64,000 nt of DNA from Pseudomonadota bacterium (lineage in GTDB: Bacteria; Myxococcota_A; Polyangia; Polyangiales; Polyangiaceae): NCBI GenBank assembly GCA_023431345.1, contig JAEYWK010000186.1, forward strand, positions 124,001-188,000, written 5' to 3'. The notes under the pieces were generated by a model, which was not told where the DNA came from, did not search any database, and worked only from the letters and a program-made list of their open reading frames with translations. A program made the translations under genes and the position numbers. This document shows, piece by piece, positions 34,749 through 42,631 of the stretch (position 1 is the first letter of the stretch; every line of letters begins with the position of its first letter).

Positions 34749-36056
34749 CTACAAGCGCTCTGCGAGCGCCGCGACCAGCGCACGGCTGCCCGCCGCCAGC
34801 GCTTCTTCGCTGCACGTGACCGCGGGCGGGGTGCGCGTCTCGGCGCGCAGCTGCTCGATGGCTCGCGGGCTCCTGTACCAATCCTCGTCGTGAGCCTCGG
34901 CGAGCTCCTGGCGCGATTGGAAGGCCAGGAGCAGGCCTGCGAAGCGCTGCGCATCACCGGCGCGCGGGCGCAGCAGAACGCCCGCGGCCTCGGCGGGGGG
35001 CTCGAAGCCGAGCGCCTCCGCGCCGAGCTCGCAAAAGGCTTCGATGAAGGCCCGCGGCCCGCGGCGCGACGGCTCGTCGAGCAGCACCCGCAGCGAAAGA
35101 CAGCGCGCGAACACGAGCGCGCTCCGCGACAGCGCGCGAGCGTGCTCGCTCGCCCGGTCTTTGCCGAGGTTCAGCTGCCGCTTGAGGAACGCAGGTAGCG
35201 TCGTCAAGCTGGCGAGCAGCGCGCCGTTTTGTGACGCGAGCAGGCGGAAGGGATCGCGGGCGACGCTGAAGGGCAGGCTGGCGGGCGCCAGCGCTTCCGT
35301 CCAAGCGGCGCCCAGGCGCAGCAGGCCGCGGCTGAAGCTGGTGGCGGACACGCTCGCGGGCAACTCGCCCGTATCGAGCTGCAGCCCCTTCAGCCAGTCC
35401 GCGTTGCCCAGCAGATCATGGAGGCTGCGCAGCGAGAGCTGCCGCGGCCAGCCGTCGGCGGCGTGCGGAGCGAGCGCGTGCTCGAGCAGCTCGTGAAAGC
35501 TGCGCGCTTCCAGGCTCTCCAGCGCGTCGCGCGAGTCTGCCAAGAAGCTTCGCGCGCGCGACGTGAGCTCGGGGTGGGGTAGCTCGAGCGACTCGCGCGT
35601 TCGTCCCCAGAACTGGGGCAGCTCCGCTCGCACCTCGAACAGGCGGGTGGCGGCGTCGCGTAGCTGGCCCCCGCGCGCGAGCATCACGTCGAGCAGCGCG
35701 GGGCGCCGGCGCGGATCACGTAGCGCGTGCCCGAGCAGCTCGCGGAGGCTGAAATGGCCCGACAGCGGCTTGTCGATGGCGTGCCGCTCCTCACGGTACT
35801 TACGCAGGCGCTCGCCTTCGCCAGGTAGCGTGCTCAGCATCAGCTGCAACCAGTACAAGTGACGGAGGAGCGGCGCCGCGATCGGATCGCTGTCGTCGGC
35901 GGCGAGGCGCTCGAGCGTCTCCGGATCTTGCAGCACCTCAGGCACGTGAAGCGTCACTTCGCGACCGCTCCGCAGCGCTCGGTACGCCGCGCGCGCTCGG
36001 GGCGCGACTCGAGCGAGCTCGCGGTCCAGCTCGAACGGGCTCAGCTCTCGGGGCAC
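34749..36056 (-). CDS. Hypothetical alpha-helical protein
   Basis: A 435-residue Leu/Ala/Arg-rich cytosolic protein with no signal peptide or membrane segment. The predicted helices are continuous (for example YLRHLYW-like and LRELLGHALRDP). No catalytic motif and no recognised family. It lies 22 nt downstream of the barrel protein at 36079-36957 on the same strand and could be in its operon. Codon bias supports coding. Confidence 0.65.
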   Translation of the reverse strand: MPRELSPFELDRELARVAPRARAAYRALRSGREVTLHVPEVLQDPETLERLAADDSDPIAAPLLRHLYWLQLMLSTLPGEGERLRKYREERHAIDKPLSGHFSLRELLGHALRDPRRRPALLDVMLARGGQLRDAATRLFEVRAELPQFWGRTRESLELPHPELTSRARSFLADSRDALESLEARSFHELLEHALAPHAADGWPRQLSLRSLHDLLGNADWLKGLQLDTGELPASVSATSFSRGLLRLGAAWTEALAPASLPFSVARDPFRLLASQNGALLASLTTLPAFLKRQLNLGKDRASEHARALSRSALVFARCLSLRVLLDEPSRRGPRAFIEAFCELGAEALGFEPPAEAAGVLLRPRAGDAQRFAGLLLAFQSRQELAEAHDEDWYRSPRAIEQLRAETRTPPAVTCSEEALAAGSRALVAALAERL

Positions 36057-36078
36057 GCCCGATTCCTACCAGAAAGCG

Positions 36079-36957
36079 CTAGAGCGCAGCGCCAAAGCTG
36101 CCGCTGACGCGCACGCCGAGCGTCGCGAAGCCGAGCAGCCGACCGTACACCGCGGGCTCGGCCCGGCACACCTGCCCCCGACAACGCTCTTCACGGTACG
36201 AAACCCAGTGCGCGAAGCTCGCGCTGGGTCCGAAGCGCAGGTGCGCGCCCAGCGCGTAGTCGATACCGCCCGAGATGCGCGCCGCGACGCCGGAGGTCGC
36301 TTCTCGTTCGAGCCCGGAGCCAGGCTCGAAATGAAGCTTGCCCACCCCGAGCGCGAGCGCCGCATAAGGATCCCACGCGCCGCTGTCCGCGAAGTACACG
36401 CGCGCGACCACTCCGCCGTAGCGAGCGCCGCCGGCCGCGCCTGAAAACGCCCCCGCGTGCTCGCCGGCGAAGCCGCTCAGCGCAGCCTCCAGGCCCACGC
36501 CGAAGAACGGAGTGAGGCGGTACACCACCGCCAGGTCCAAGCCGGCGCCAGGCTTGAGGGTCAGGCAGCCGCGGTCGTCGATGGTGCCCGGACTGCAGCT
36601 GGGCAGGAACGCGGCGACCGAGGTCATGAGCTCGAAAGGGCGGCGTGGTTGCTCGCGCGGCCTCGCCAGCGGTAGTGGCGGAGCCGGGTCCGCGGGCGCG
36701 CTCGGCGGCGGCAACCCGCGGCCGCTCCAAGACTCATAAGGAGGAGCGAGCGCTTCAGCCTCCGGGCCCTCCTCTACCGACGGCGAGCCCGAAGGCGGTG
36801 GCCGAGCCGCCGGCGAGGCTTCATCACCTTTCTGCGCGGGCTCGGGAATGATTCGCGTCTCCGGTTGGTCTGCCAGCGTGGCGCTCGTCCCAGCCAGCGA
36901 GAAGGCGAGCACCGCCGTAGCCAGGGCGGCCGGTTTGCGAGCTGCTCGTTGCGCCAC
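36079..36957 (-). CDS. Exported barrel-like protein
   Basis: About 292 residues. A signal peptide (AALATAVLAFSLAGTSATLA) is followed by a Pro/Glu-rich linker (about 33-105) and an OmpA-N-like set of strands: FELMTSVAAFLPS, LDLAVVYRLTPFFGVGLEAAL, GGVVARVYFAD, YAALALGVGKLHFEPGS and a final TLGVRVSGSFGAAL. GTG 36957 is preferred, with GGGAG just upstream; the longer frame is Arg-rich and antisense to 37002-37445. Role unknown. Confidence 0.65.
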   Translation of the reverse strand: MAQRAARKPAALATAVLAFSLAGTSATLADQPETRIIPEPAQKGDEASPAARPPPSGSPSVEEGPEAEALAPPYESWSGRGLPPPSAPADPAPPLPLARPREQPRRPFELMTSVAAFLPSCSPGTIDDRGCLTLKPGAGLDLAVVYRLTPFFGVGLEAALSGFAGEHAGAFSGAAGGARYGGVVARVYFADSGAWDPYAALALGVGKLHFEPGSGLEREATSGVAARISGGIDYALGAHLRFGPSASFAHWVSYREERCRGQVCRAEPAVYGRLLGFATLGVRVSGSFGAAL

Positions 36958-37001
36958 GACTCCCGTTCGGCCCGCCGCGTGCGATAGTTGCGTGGAATTG
37001 C

Positions 37002-37445
37002 ATGGCCGTGCGCAGGTTGCCCGTCGTTCAAGAGCCCACTGGCGAAGACGCCGAGGCCGCAGCGCGACCGGCTTGGCAGTGGGTTCTGATCGGCTCCGGC
37101 TTGTTGGTGACCCTCTGGGCCCCCCTCGCCGCGTTGGTCGGCGTCCTCGCTCGCGCCTTTCCGCGCTGGGGGCCGGGGGCGGCAACCGCGCTGGTCGTGC
37201 TCACCCTGGGTCTGGCGGCGGCGGCGTCGGGCTACCTCGTGTCTCGCTTCGGCCGGCGCGCATCGCTGCGGCACGCGGTCGTCGGTGGTCTGCTGGGCGC
37301 GGCCGAGCTCTGGCTGATCGGCCTGCTCGGGCGCGCGTTCGGCTCGCCGCTCGTCGCCGGCGCGGCCCTCGCGACAATTTCCGCGGTGGCAGCGGGCTTC
37401 TCCGCCCTGGGGGCGCTCCTTTTCCGCGGAAAGCTCCAGCGGTAA
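37002..37445 (+). CDS. Four-helix membrane protein of unknown function
   Basis: A 147-residue integral membrane protein with four hydrophobic helices (about 27-48, 58-78, 88-108, 115-138) joined by short basic loops. It is divergent from 36079-36957, 44 nt apart, and ccmE starts 64 nt downstream. No family is recognised; proximity to ccmE hints at membrane heme or redox functions but is weak. Confidence 0.7.
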   Translation: MAVRRLPVVQEPTGEDAEAAARPAWQWVLIGSGLLVTLWAPLAALVGVLARAFPRWGPGAATALVVLTLGLAAAASGYLVSRFGRRASLRHAVVGGLLGAAELWLIGLLGRAFGSPLVAGAALATISAVAAGFSALGALLFRGKLQR

Positions 37446-37509
37446 CCGACCGCCCGACTCCCGCGCATCTAGTGCTACCCTTGTCCCGTCGGGGAGATTC
37501 GAGCAGCCC

Positions 37510-38097
37510 ATGAGTGTCGATCAAGAGCTAAAGCGCGCCGTCGAAGAAGCCGAGGCCGAAACCACTGCCCCGGTCGTTGCGCAAGCCGCCGCCGAATCCG
37601 CCGATTCGAGCGGCGCCAAGCCTCGGCGCAGCGTGGGCTTACTGGTCGGTCTGCTCGTCATCGTGGCGGGCGTGCTCGGTCTCGTGTTCACGAGCTTCGA
37701 AGGCTCCGCCATCTACTCCGTCGGTGTCGACCAGCTCATCAAGGAGCCGGCTCGCTACAGCGAACGCAACGTTCGGGTGAAGGGCATGCTCGTCAAGGGC
37801 ACCCTCACGCGCCGCGAAGAGCCCTGCGAATACCGCTTCAAGCTGCAAGAGAACGACGCCGTCCTCGCCGTCGAGTACCCGCAGTGTGTCGTGCCCGACA
37901 CCTTTCGCGACATGCCGGGGATGGACGTCGAAGTGACGGCTGAGGGCAAGATGGCGGGCGGAGCCTTCCAAGCCAGCTCGATCATGGCCAAGTGCCCGTC
38001 GAAATACGAGATGCAGCAGAAGTCGATGGCGGGCGAGATCGCCCCGCACGCGGGGCAGCAGGCGTCGCCCGTTCAAACCTTCGCCGCCCAAAACTAA
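37510..38097 (+). CDS. ccmE: Cytochrome c maturation heme chaperone CcmE, CxxxY variant
   Basis: Periplasmic membrane-anchored heme chaperone of system I. The N-terminus is cytosolic, one membrane helix (about 41-60) follows, then the OB-fold domain with YSVGVDQLIKEPARYSERNVRVKG and VEVTAEGKMAGGAFQASSIMAKC. The usual heme-binding HxxxY is replaced by C162-PSK-Y166 (CxxxY), a form known from archaea and Desulfovibrio-type bacteria. Extra cysteines sit at 106 and 126. ccmA-D, F and H are not present nearby. hemE starts 9 nt after its stop, so heme synthesis and transfer genes may share a transcript. Confidence 0.88.
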   Translation: MSVDQELKRAVEEAEAETTAPVVAQAAAESADSSGAKPRRSVGLLVGLLVIVAGVLGLVFTSFEGSAIYSVGVDQLIKEPARYSERNVRVKGMLVKGTLTRREEPCEYRFKLQENDAVLAVEYPQCVVPDTFRDMPGMDVEVTAEGKMAGGAFQASSIMAKCPSKYEMQQKSMAGEIAPHAGQQASPVQTFAAQN

Positions 38098-38106
38098 GAG
38101 CGAAAC

Positions 38107-39144
38107 ATGTGGGATCGTTTTTTGCGCGCGTGTCGCCGCGAGCCGGTCGACGCGACTCCGGTGTGGTTCATGCGCCAAGCCGGGCGCTACATGGAGGAGT
38201 ACCGCGCCCTCCGCAAGAAGCACACGCTGCTCGAGCTGTGTAAGAACCCAGAGCTCGCGACCGAGGTGACGCTGCAGCCGATCAAGGCGCTGGGCGTCGA
38301 CGCTGCCATCCTGTTCGCCGACATCTTGTTGCTGCTCGAGCCGCTGGGCGCTCCCTTCGAGTTCGCCGCCGGCGAGGGCCCCGTCATCCACCACCCCGTG
38401 CGTGACAAAGCGGGCGTCGACAAGCTGCGCCTGTTCGCGCCGGAAGAGGGGCTGGGCTACGTGCTCGACGCCGTGCGCATGATTCGTCGCGAGCTCGACG
38501 GAAAGACGCCGCTCATCGGCTTCGCGGGCGCTCCCTTCACGCTCGCCAGCTACCTGATCGAAGGCGGCGGCAGCAAGAGCAAAGATTACGCGCTCACGAA
38601 GCGGATGATGTACCGCGAGCCCGCCGTCTGGCACTCGCTGATGGAGAAGCTAGCGGAGCAAACGCGGCGCTACCTGCTCGCCCAAATCGAGGCCGGCGCC
38701 CAAGCCGTGCAGCTCTTCGACTCGTGGATCGGCGCGCTCTCCCCGGACGACTACGTCCAGTTCATTCAACCTCACGTCAAACACATCCTCGCCTCGGTCG
38801 AGCAAGCGGGCGTCCCCGTCATTCACTTCGGCACCGGCACCGCGATGCTGCTCGAGCTGCAAAAGCAAGCGGGAGGCACCGTCATCGGCATCGACGCCAA
38901 GACCCCGCTCGACTGGGCCCGCAACCTGCTCGGCCCCGACGTCGCCGTACAAGGCAACCTCGACAATCTGCTGCTCGACGCCCCGCGCGACCTGCTCGCC
39001 GCGCGCGTCAAAGACGTGCTCCACCGCGGCGGGCAGCGCGGCCACATCTTCAATCTGGGTCACGGCATCCTGCCCGAGACCAACCCCGACGCCGTGAAAT
39101 TCGTCGTCGACCTCGTGCACGATCAAACCATCGCGCGCTTGTAA
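38107..39144 (+). CDS. hemE: Uroporphyrinogen decarboxylase
   Basis: Decarboxylates uroporphyrinogen III to coproporphyrinogen III in heme biosynthesis. Family signatures: PVWFMRQAGRYMEEYRALR (signature 1), ILFADILLLLEPLG, IGFAGAPFTLASYLIEGGGSKS (signature 2), QLFDSWIGAL and the C-terminal IFNLGHGILPETNPDAV. Length 345 is typical. It is 9 nt behind ccmE and followed by the tRNA-Gln on the opposite strand. Confidence 0.96.
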   Translation: MWDRFLRACRREPVDATPVWFMRQAGRYMEEYRALRKKHTLLELCKNPELATEVTLQPIKALGVDAAILFADILLLLEPLGAPFEFAAGEGPVIHHPVRDKAGVDKLRLFAPEEGLGYVLDAVRMIRRELDGKTPLIGFAGAPFTLASYLIEGGGSKSKDYALTKRMMYREPAVWHSLMEKLAEQTRRYLLAQIEAGAQAVQLFDSWIGALSPDDYVQFIQPHVKHILASVEQAGVPVIHFGTGTAMLLELQKQAGGTVIGIDAKTPLDWARNLLGPDVAVQGNLDNLLLDAPRDLLAARVKDVLHRGGQRGHIFNLGHGILPETNPDAVKFVVDLVHDQTIARL

Positions 39145-39176
39145 GTCTGGTGCTCGTCGCCATCTGCGACGAGCGG

Positions 39177-39250
39177 TGGTTCCGGTGCATGGATTCGAAC
39201 CACGATTCAGGGATTCAAAGTCCCTTGTCCTGCCTTTAGACGACACCGGA
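39177..39250 (-). tRNA. tRNA-Gln (TTG anticodon)
   Basis: On the minus strand the 7-bp acceptor stem TCCGGTG/CACCGGA closes a cloverleaf with D arm GTC..GAC, anticodon arm AGGGA-CTTTGAA-TCCCT giving anticodon TTG, and T arm with loop TTCGAAT. Discriminator A and an encoded CCA (39177-39179) follow. Strong by structure. Confidence 0.93.
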
Positions 39251-39429
39251 AAGGTAAGCGGCGACGCATCCGTACAACGTTCAGCGGCCCCGTCAAGCGC
39301 TACGTGCGGCCGGGCCGCGGAGCGGGCGCGTCGGCCGACCGGGGCCGCGATTATCGCGCGTTTTTGCGGGGTGGGGAACCTGCCGGCCGTTTGGTTGTCT
39401 GGGGTGATACGGTCGCGATTCAGCTCAGG

Positions 39430-40035
39430 ATGGAGCACGAGGACAAGGAAGAAGCGCGCTTCATCGCGCGGCTCGCGGCGCGGGACGAGCGCGCGTTCAA
39501 CGAGCTGGTCGTGCTGTATCAGGAGCGCGTCTTCAGGATTTTGCTGCGCATGCTCGGTCGGCGCGACGAAGCCGAGGACATGGCTCAAGAAGTCTTCGTG
39601 CAGGTGTTCAAAGCCGTGGGCACCTTTCGCGGCGATGCCAAGCTGAGCACCTGGATTTATCGCATCACGGTCAACCTGTGTAAGAACCGCGTGAAGTACC
39701 TGAAGCGCCGCCACACCGAGGCGCAAGACGAGTACGAGCCTTTGGCGGAGCGCTCGTCGATGACGGCGGGCAGCGGCGTGACGTCGGGTGACATCGCGCG
39801 CCCTGACCACATGTTGGAAGGCATGCAGCTCGAGCGCGTGGTGCAAATGTGTATCGTCGAGCTCGAGCCCGACTTTCGCGAGGTGCTGATCCTGCGTGAC
39901 GTCGAGGACTTGAGCTACGAAGAGCTGTGCGAGGTGACGGGCCTACCCGACGGCACCGTCAAGAGCCGGCTCCACCGCGCCCGCGCGATGCTGAAACAAG
40001 CGGTCGAGCGTAAGATGGGAGAGCGAGCCCAATGA
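39430..40035 (+). CDS. ECF-type RNA polymerase sigma factor
   Basis: A 201-residue sigma-70 family ECF (RpoE-like) factor. Region 2 contains FNELVVLYQERVFRILLRMLGRRDEAEDMAQEVF..VFKAVGTFRGDAKLSTWIYRITVNLCKN; region 4 contains LPDGTVKSRLHRARAMLK. ATG 39430 follows CAGG; the frame from 39304 carries a basic non-homologous extension. Its stop overlaps the start of the next, membrane-anchored protein, the usual position for an anti-sigma factor. Confidence 0.93.
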   Translation: MEHEDKEEARFIARLAARDERAFNELVVLYQERVFRILLRMLGRRDEAEDMAQEVFVQVFKAVGTFRGDAKLSTWIYRITVNLCKNRVKYLKRRHTEAQDEYEPLAERSSMTAGSGVTSGDIARPDHMLEGMQLERVVQMCIVELEPDFREVLILRDVEDLSYEELCEVTGLPDGTVKSRLHRARAMLKQAVERKMGERAQ

Positions 40036-40379
40036 CCGAAGGCGACGAGAAAGAGCCGGTTGCGAGCCGGGCGAGCGCGCCGCCCAGCGAAGAGCTGGGG
40101 AGTGACTTGCTGCTCGCGTTGAAGGCGCCGAGCCGCCAGGAGCCGCCCGATGTCTTGGGTGGATTTCAGCGCAAGCTGCGCGAGCGGAGCGGCGGCAAAT
40201 TCTACGAAGACGGCTGGTCGACGAGCCGTCACGCGCCCATCAACACGTACCTGATCACGAGCCTGCTCATGTTGGCGGTCGTCGGGATCATCTACATCTT
40301 GCTCGCCCCGCTCTCGGGTGAGCCGGCGCCCGTTGAAAACGCGCCCCAGCCGGTGCAGATCGTTCCGAACCTACGATGA
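40032..40379 (+). CDS. Small membrane protein, candidate anti-sigma factor
   Basis: A 115-residue protein with a cytosolic charged segment (1-70), one membrane helix (about 72-93, NTYLITSLLMLAVVGIIYIL) and a short Pro-rich exterior tail. Its start overlaps the sigma gene by 4 nt (ATGA). It lacks the HxxxCxxC zinc motif of ZAS anti-sigma factors. The anti-sigma role is inferred from position and topology only. Confidence 0.65.
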   Translation: MTEGDEKEPVASRASAPPSEELGSDLLLALKAPSRQEPPDVLGGFQRKLRERSGGKFYEDGWSTSRHAPINTYLITSLLMLAVVGIIYILLAPLSGEPAPVENAPQPVQIVPNLR

Positions 40380-40427
40380 TCGACGAAGCTGGGTCAGCCG
40401 CCGGGTCTCGCGGCTCGAGGTTCTGCC

Positions 40428-41222
40428 GTGTCCGCTGAGCCTCGCACGCTCACCTGCACGCCCATCGGCGTCGTGCGCTCGCCCTTCACGGAGAAGATGC
40501 AGGCTCCGCGTCAGCCTGGCGTGAAGGAGGCGGCGCCGGGCACGGTCGAGCTGTTCACCGGGTTCGACTTCGAGCACGCCCTCGAAGACCTTTCGACGTT
40601 TCGCTACATCTGGCTCCTCTTCTGGTTCGATCGCTCCGAGGGCTGGCGTCCCAAGGTGCTCCCACCGCGCAGCGAGAAGCGTCGCGGCTTGTTCGCGACG
40701 CGGTCACCGCACCGCCCCAATCCGATCGGGATGAGCCTGGTCGAGCTGACGGGCATCGACGGCCTCGTGCTGTCGGTAGGCGGGCTGGACTTGCTCGACG
40801 GCACGCCGGTGCTCGACATCAAGCCCTACATTCCCTACGCCGACTCTCGCCCCGACGCCGATCACGGCTGGCTCGACGCCGGCAGCGTGCCTGTCCGCGA
40901 TCCCGTGGCCGCGTTCGAGGTCGAGCTCGCGCCCAGCGCGCGCGCCGCGCTCGAGCTGCTGCAGAGCTTCGGCATCGAGCTCGAGGGCGCCATCACGCAG
41001 GTGCTCGCCCTCGGTCCCGAGCCGCACCCCTACCGGCGCATCCGCAAGACCGAGACGGGAGGCGTGCTGGCGCTGAAGGACTTTCGCGTCGCCTTCGTCA
41101 GCTCGGGTCGCCGCGTGACCGTGACGGGCATTACCACCGGCTATCGCCCCAAGCAGCTGGCCACGCTGACGGACCCGGCACTCGACGCGCACCGCGCGCT
41201 TGCGAGCCGCGAGCGCGCGTGA
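40428..41222 (+). CDS. trmO: tRNA (N6-threonylcarbamoyladenosine(37)-N6)-methyltransferase TrmO
   Basis: SAM-dependent methylation of t6A37 in tRNA-Thr(GGU)-type tRNAs. N-terminal VRSPFTEKMQAPRQPG, FRYIWLLFWFD, the family signature RGLFATRSPHRPNPIGMSLVEL and LDIKPYIPYAD are present. The ~100-residue C-terminal extension is typical of the longer subclass. Start GTG 40428. It is followed by a leader-like region containing a 16-codon ORF. Confidence 0.9.
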   Translation: MSAEPRTLTCTPIGVVRSPFTEKMQAPRQPGVKEAAPGTVELFTGFDFEHALEDLSTFRYIWLLFWFDRSEGWRPKVLPPRSEKRRGLFATRSPHRPNPIGMSLVELTGIDGLVLSVGGLDLLDGTPVLDIKPYIPYADSRPDADHGWLDAGSVPVRDPVAAFEVELAPSARAALELLQSFGIELEGAITQVLALGPEPHPYRRIRKTETGGVLALKDFRVAFVSSGRRVTVTGITTGYRPKQLATLTDPALDAHRALASRERA

Positions 41223-41237
41223 CATCATCTCCCGGTT

Positions 41238-41252
41238 CCGAGAGTTTCTCGG
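41238..41252 (+). other. Stem-loop upstream of the 16-codon ORF
   Basis: CCGAGA (41238-41243) pairs with TCTCGG (41247-41252) around a GTT loop, 15 nt after the trmO stop and 16 nt before the Shine-Dalgarno of the small ORF. It could end the trmO message or be part of a leader. Confidence 0.4.
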
Positions 41253-41282
41253 GCAAACCCCCACGCAGAAAGGAGCCCTCGC

Positions 41283-41333
41283 ATGACTGACCAAGTCGTA
41301 GATGCCGTCCGCTCTTTCTGCGGACGCTGCTGA
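41283..41333 (+). CDS. 16-residue leader-like small ORF
   Basis: ATG at 41283 to TGA at 41333 encodes MTDQVVDAVRSFCGRC. A near-ideal Shine-Dalgarno, GAAAGGAG (41268-41275), sits 7 nt upstream, the best ribosome-binding site in this part of the window. The peptide ends in Cys-Gly-Arg-Cys. It is flanked by a stem-loop before and another after (41339-41360), with rsgA starting 109 nt downstream, so a regulatory leader peptide is plausible; a bioactive peptide is the alternative. Too short for family assignment. Confidence 0.5.
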   Translation: MTDQVVDAVRSFCGRC

Positions 41334-41338
41334 AGTCA

Positions 41339-41360
41339 CCTCGGCCCCTCGCGGCTGAGG
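41339..41360 (+). other. Stem-loop after the 16-codon ORF (attenuator candidate)
   Basis: CCTCGGCC (41339-41346) pairs with GGCTGAGG (41353-41360) with one G-T wobble around a 6-nt loop, beginning 5 nt after the small ORF stop. No T-run follows. Stalling in the ORF could affect this fold. Confidence 0.35.
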
Positions 41361-41442
41361 AAACGCTCGTCGCGCCTTCGGCGTGACGTCTCGTCGCCGC
41401 GTTGGCGATTGCTGCTCAGTACCGTTTTCCTGGGGTTTGCCG

Positions 41443-42564
41443 ATGTTCGAGTCTATTTCACCCGAGCTGTTCGAGCTCGGGCTCACGCCGTTCTTTTTGC
41501 AACAGCTCCACGCTTGGGGGAGCGGAGGGGAATTGGGTCGCGTCGCCTGTGAGCGACGCGGCGAATACGAGGTGCTCACCGCGCGGGGCATGGCGCGCGC
41601 GTCCTTGAGCGGACGCTTGGAGCACACGCTGCCCGAAGACGATCGGCCGACCGTTGGCGACTGGGTCGTCATCGAGCGCGCCGACCCGGTAGGGCGAGTC
41701 GAGCACGTGCTGGAGCGACAGAGCGTGCTGCGACGTATGGGCGTCGATGGCACGTCTCATGCTCAGAACCTAGCCGCAAACGTGGACGTGTGCTGCGTCG
41801 TGTGCGCGCTCACCCCTCCCGACGCGGACCGGCACGCCCGCAAGCGCGCCCTCAACCCGCGGCGCATCGAGCGCTACCTGACGACGGCTGACAGCTGCCG
41901 CATCCCCGCGCTGGTGTTGGTGAACAAGGCGGACGTGCTCCCGGCCGACGAAGCCGAGGCCGCGCTCGCCGAGCTGTCCGCGGCGCTGCCGGCAGCGAGG
42001 CTTTTGCTCGTGAGCGCCAAGAGCGGGCAGGGGCTCGCGCAGCTATCGCAGGAGCTGGCGCCGGGCGCGAGCGCGGTGCTGCTCGGTTCCTCGGGCGTCG
42101 GCAAATCGACGCTCGTGAACGCCTTGCTCGGCGCCGACGTCCACCGCACCTCTGCTGAGCGCGCCGATGACACGCGCGGCCGGCACACGACCACGGAGCG
42201 TCAACTGCGCAAGCTCGCGAGCGGCGCGCTGCTCATCGATACGCCCGGCATGCGCGAGCTAGCGCTGTGGGCGGACGCCGATGGCGACGGGCCTCCGGCC
42301 GGCTTCGAGGACATCGCCGAGGTGGCCGAGGGCTGCCGCTTCCGCGACTGTAGGCACGCGGGCGAGCCGGGCTGCGCGGTGATGGCCGCGGTGAGCGCTG
42401 GCGAGCTGTCTGCAGAGCGCTTGGAGCACGCACACAAGCTCGAGCGCGAGCTCCTGCATCAACGTGCGCGCGTGGACCTGCGGTTGCGCACCGCTCAGCA
42501 CCAGGCTCGCAAGGCCATCGCCCGCGCCGCGCGCGTACGGATGAAGGAGAAGGGCCGCAGCTGA
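41443..42564 (+). CDS. rsgA: Ribosome small-subunit-dependent GTPase RsgA
   Basis: Circularly permuted GTPase acting late in 30S assembly. OB-fold N-terminus with V.RG..R and DRPTVGDWVV; G4 LVNKAD appears before G1 GSSGVGKST and G3 DTPGMRE, the permuted order diagnostic of RsgA; the C-terminal zinc region reads CRFRDCRHAGEPGCAV. ATG 41443 starts the conserved region; GTG 41383 would add 20 residues without support. Length 373. Confidence 0.9.
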   Translation: MFESISPELFELGLTPFFLQQLHAWGSGGELGRVACERRGEYEVLTARGMARASLSGRLEHTLPEDDRPTVGDWVVIERADPVGRVEHVLERQSVLRRMGVDGTSHAQNLAANVDVCCVVCALTPPDADRHARKRALNPRRIERYLTTADSCRIPALVLVNKADVLPADEAEAALAELSAALPAARLLLVSAKSGQGLAQLSQELAPGASAVLLGSSGVGKSTLVNALLGADVHRTSAERADDTRGRHTTTERQLRKLASGALLIDTPGMRELALWADADGDGPPAGFEDIAEVAEGCRFRDCRHAGEPGCAVMAAVSAGELSAERLEHAHKLERELLHQRARVDLRLRTAQHQARKAIARAARVRMKEKGRS

Positions 42565-42631
42565 GCGCAGATTTTCGAGGGCGGGCGCCGCGCCATTTGA
42601 AACCAGCGAGCGGCTCTGCAATCCTTGGGAG

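Noticed and set aside
41223..41282. Riboswitch upstream of the 16-codon ORF
   Set aside because: One simple hairpin and a C-rich tract; no match to a riboswitch core that I know.
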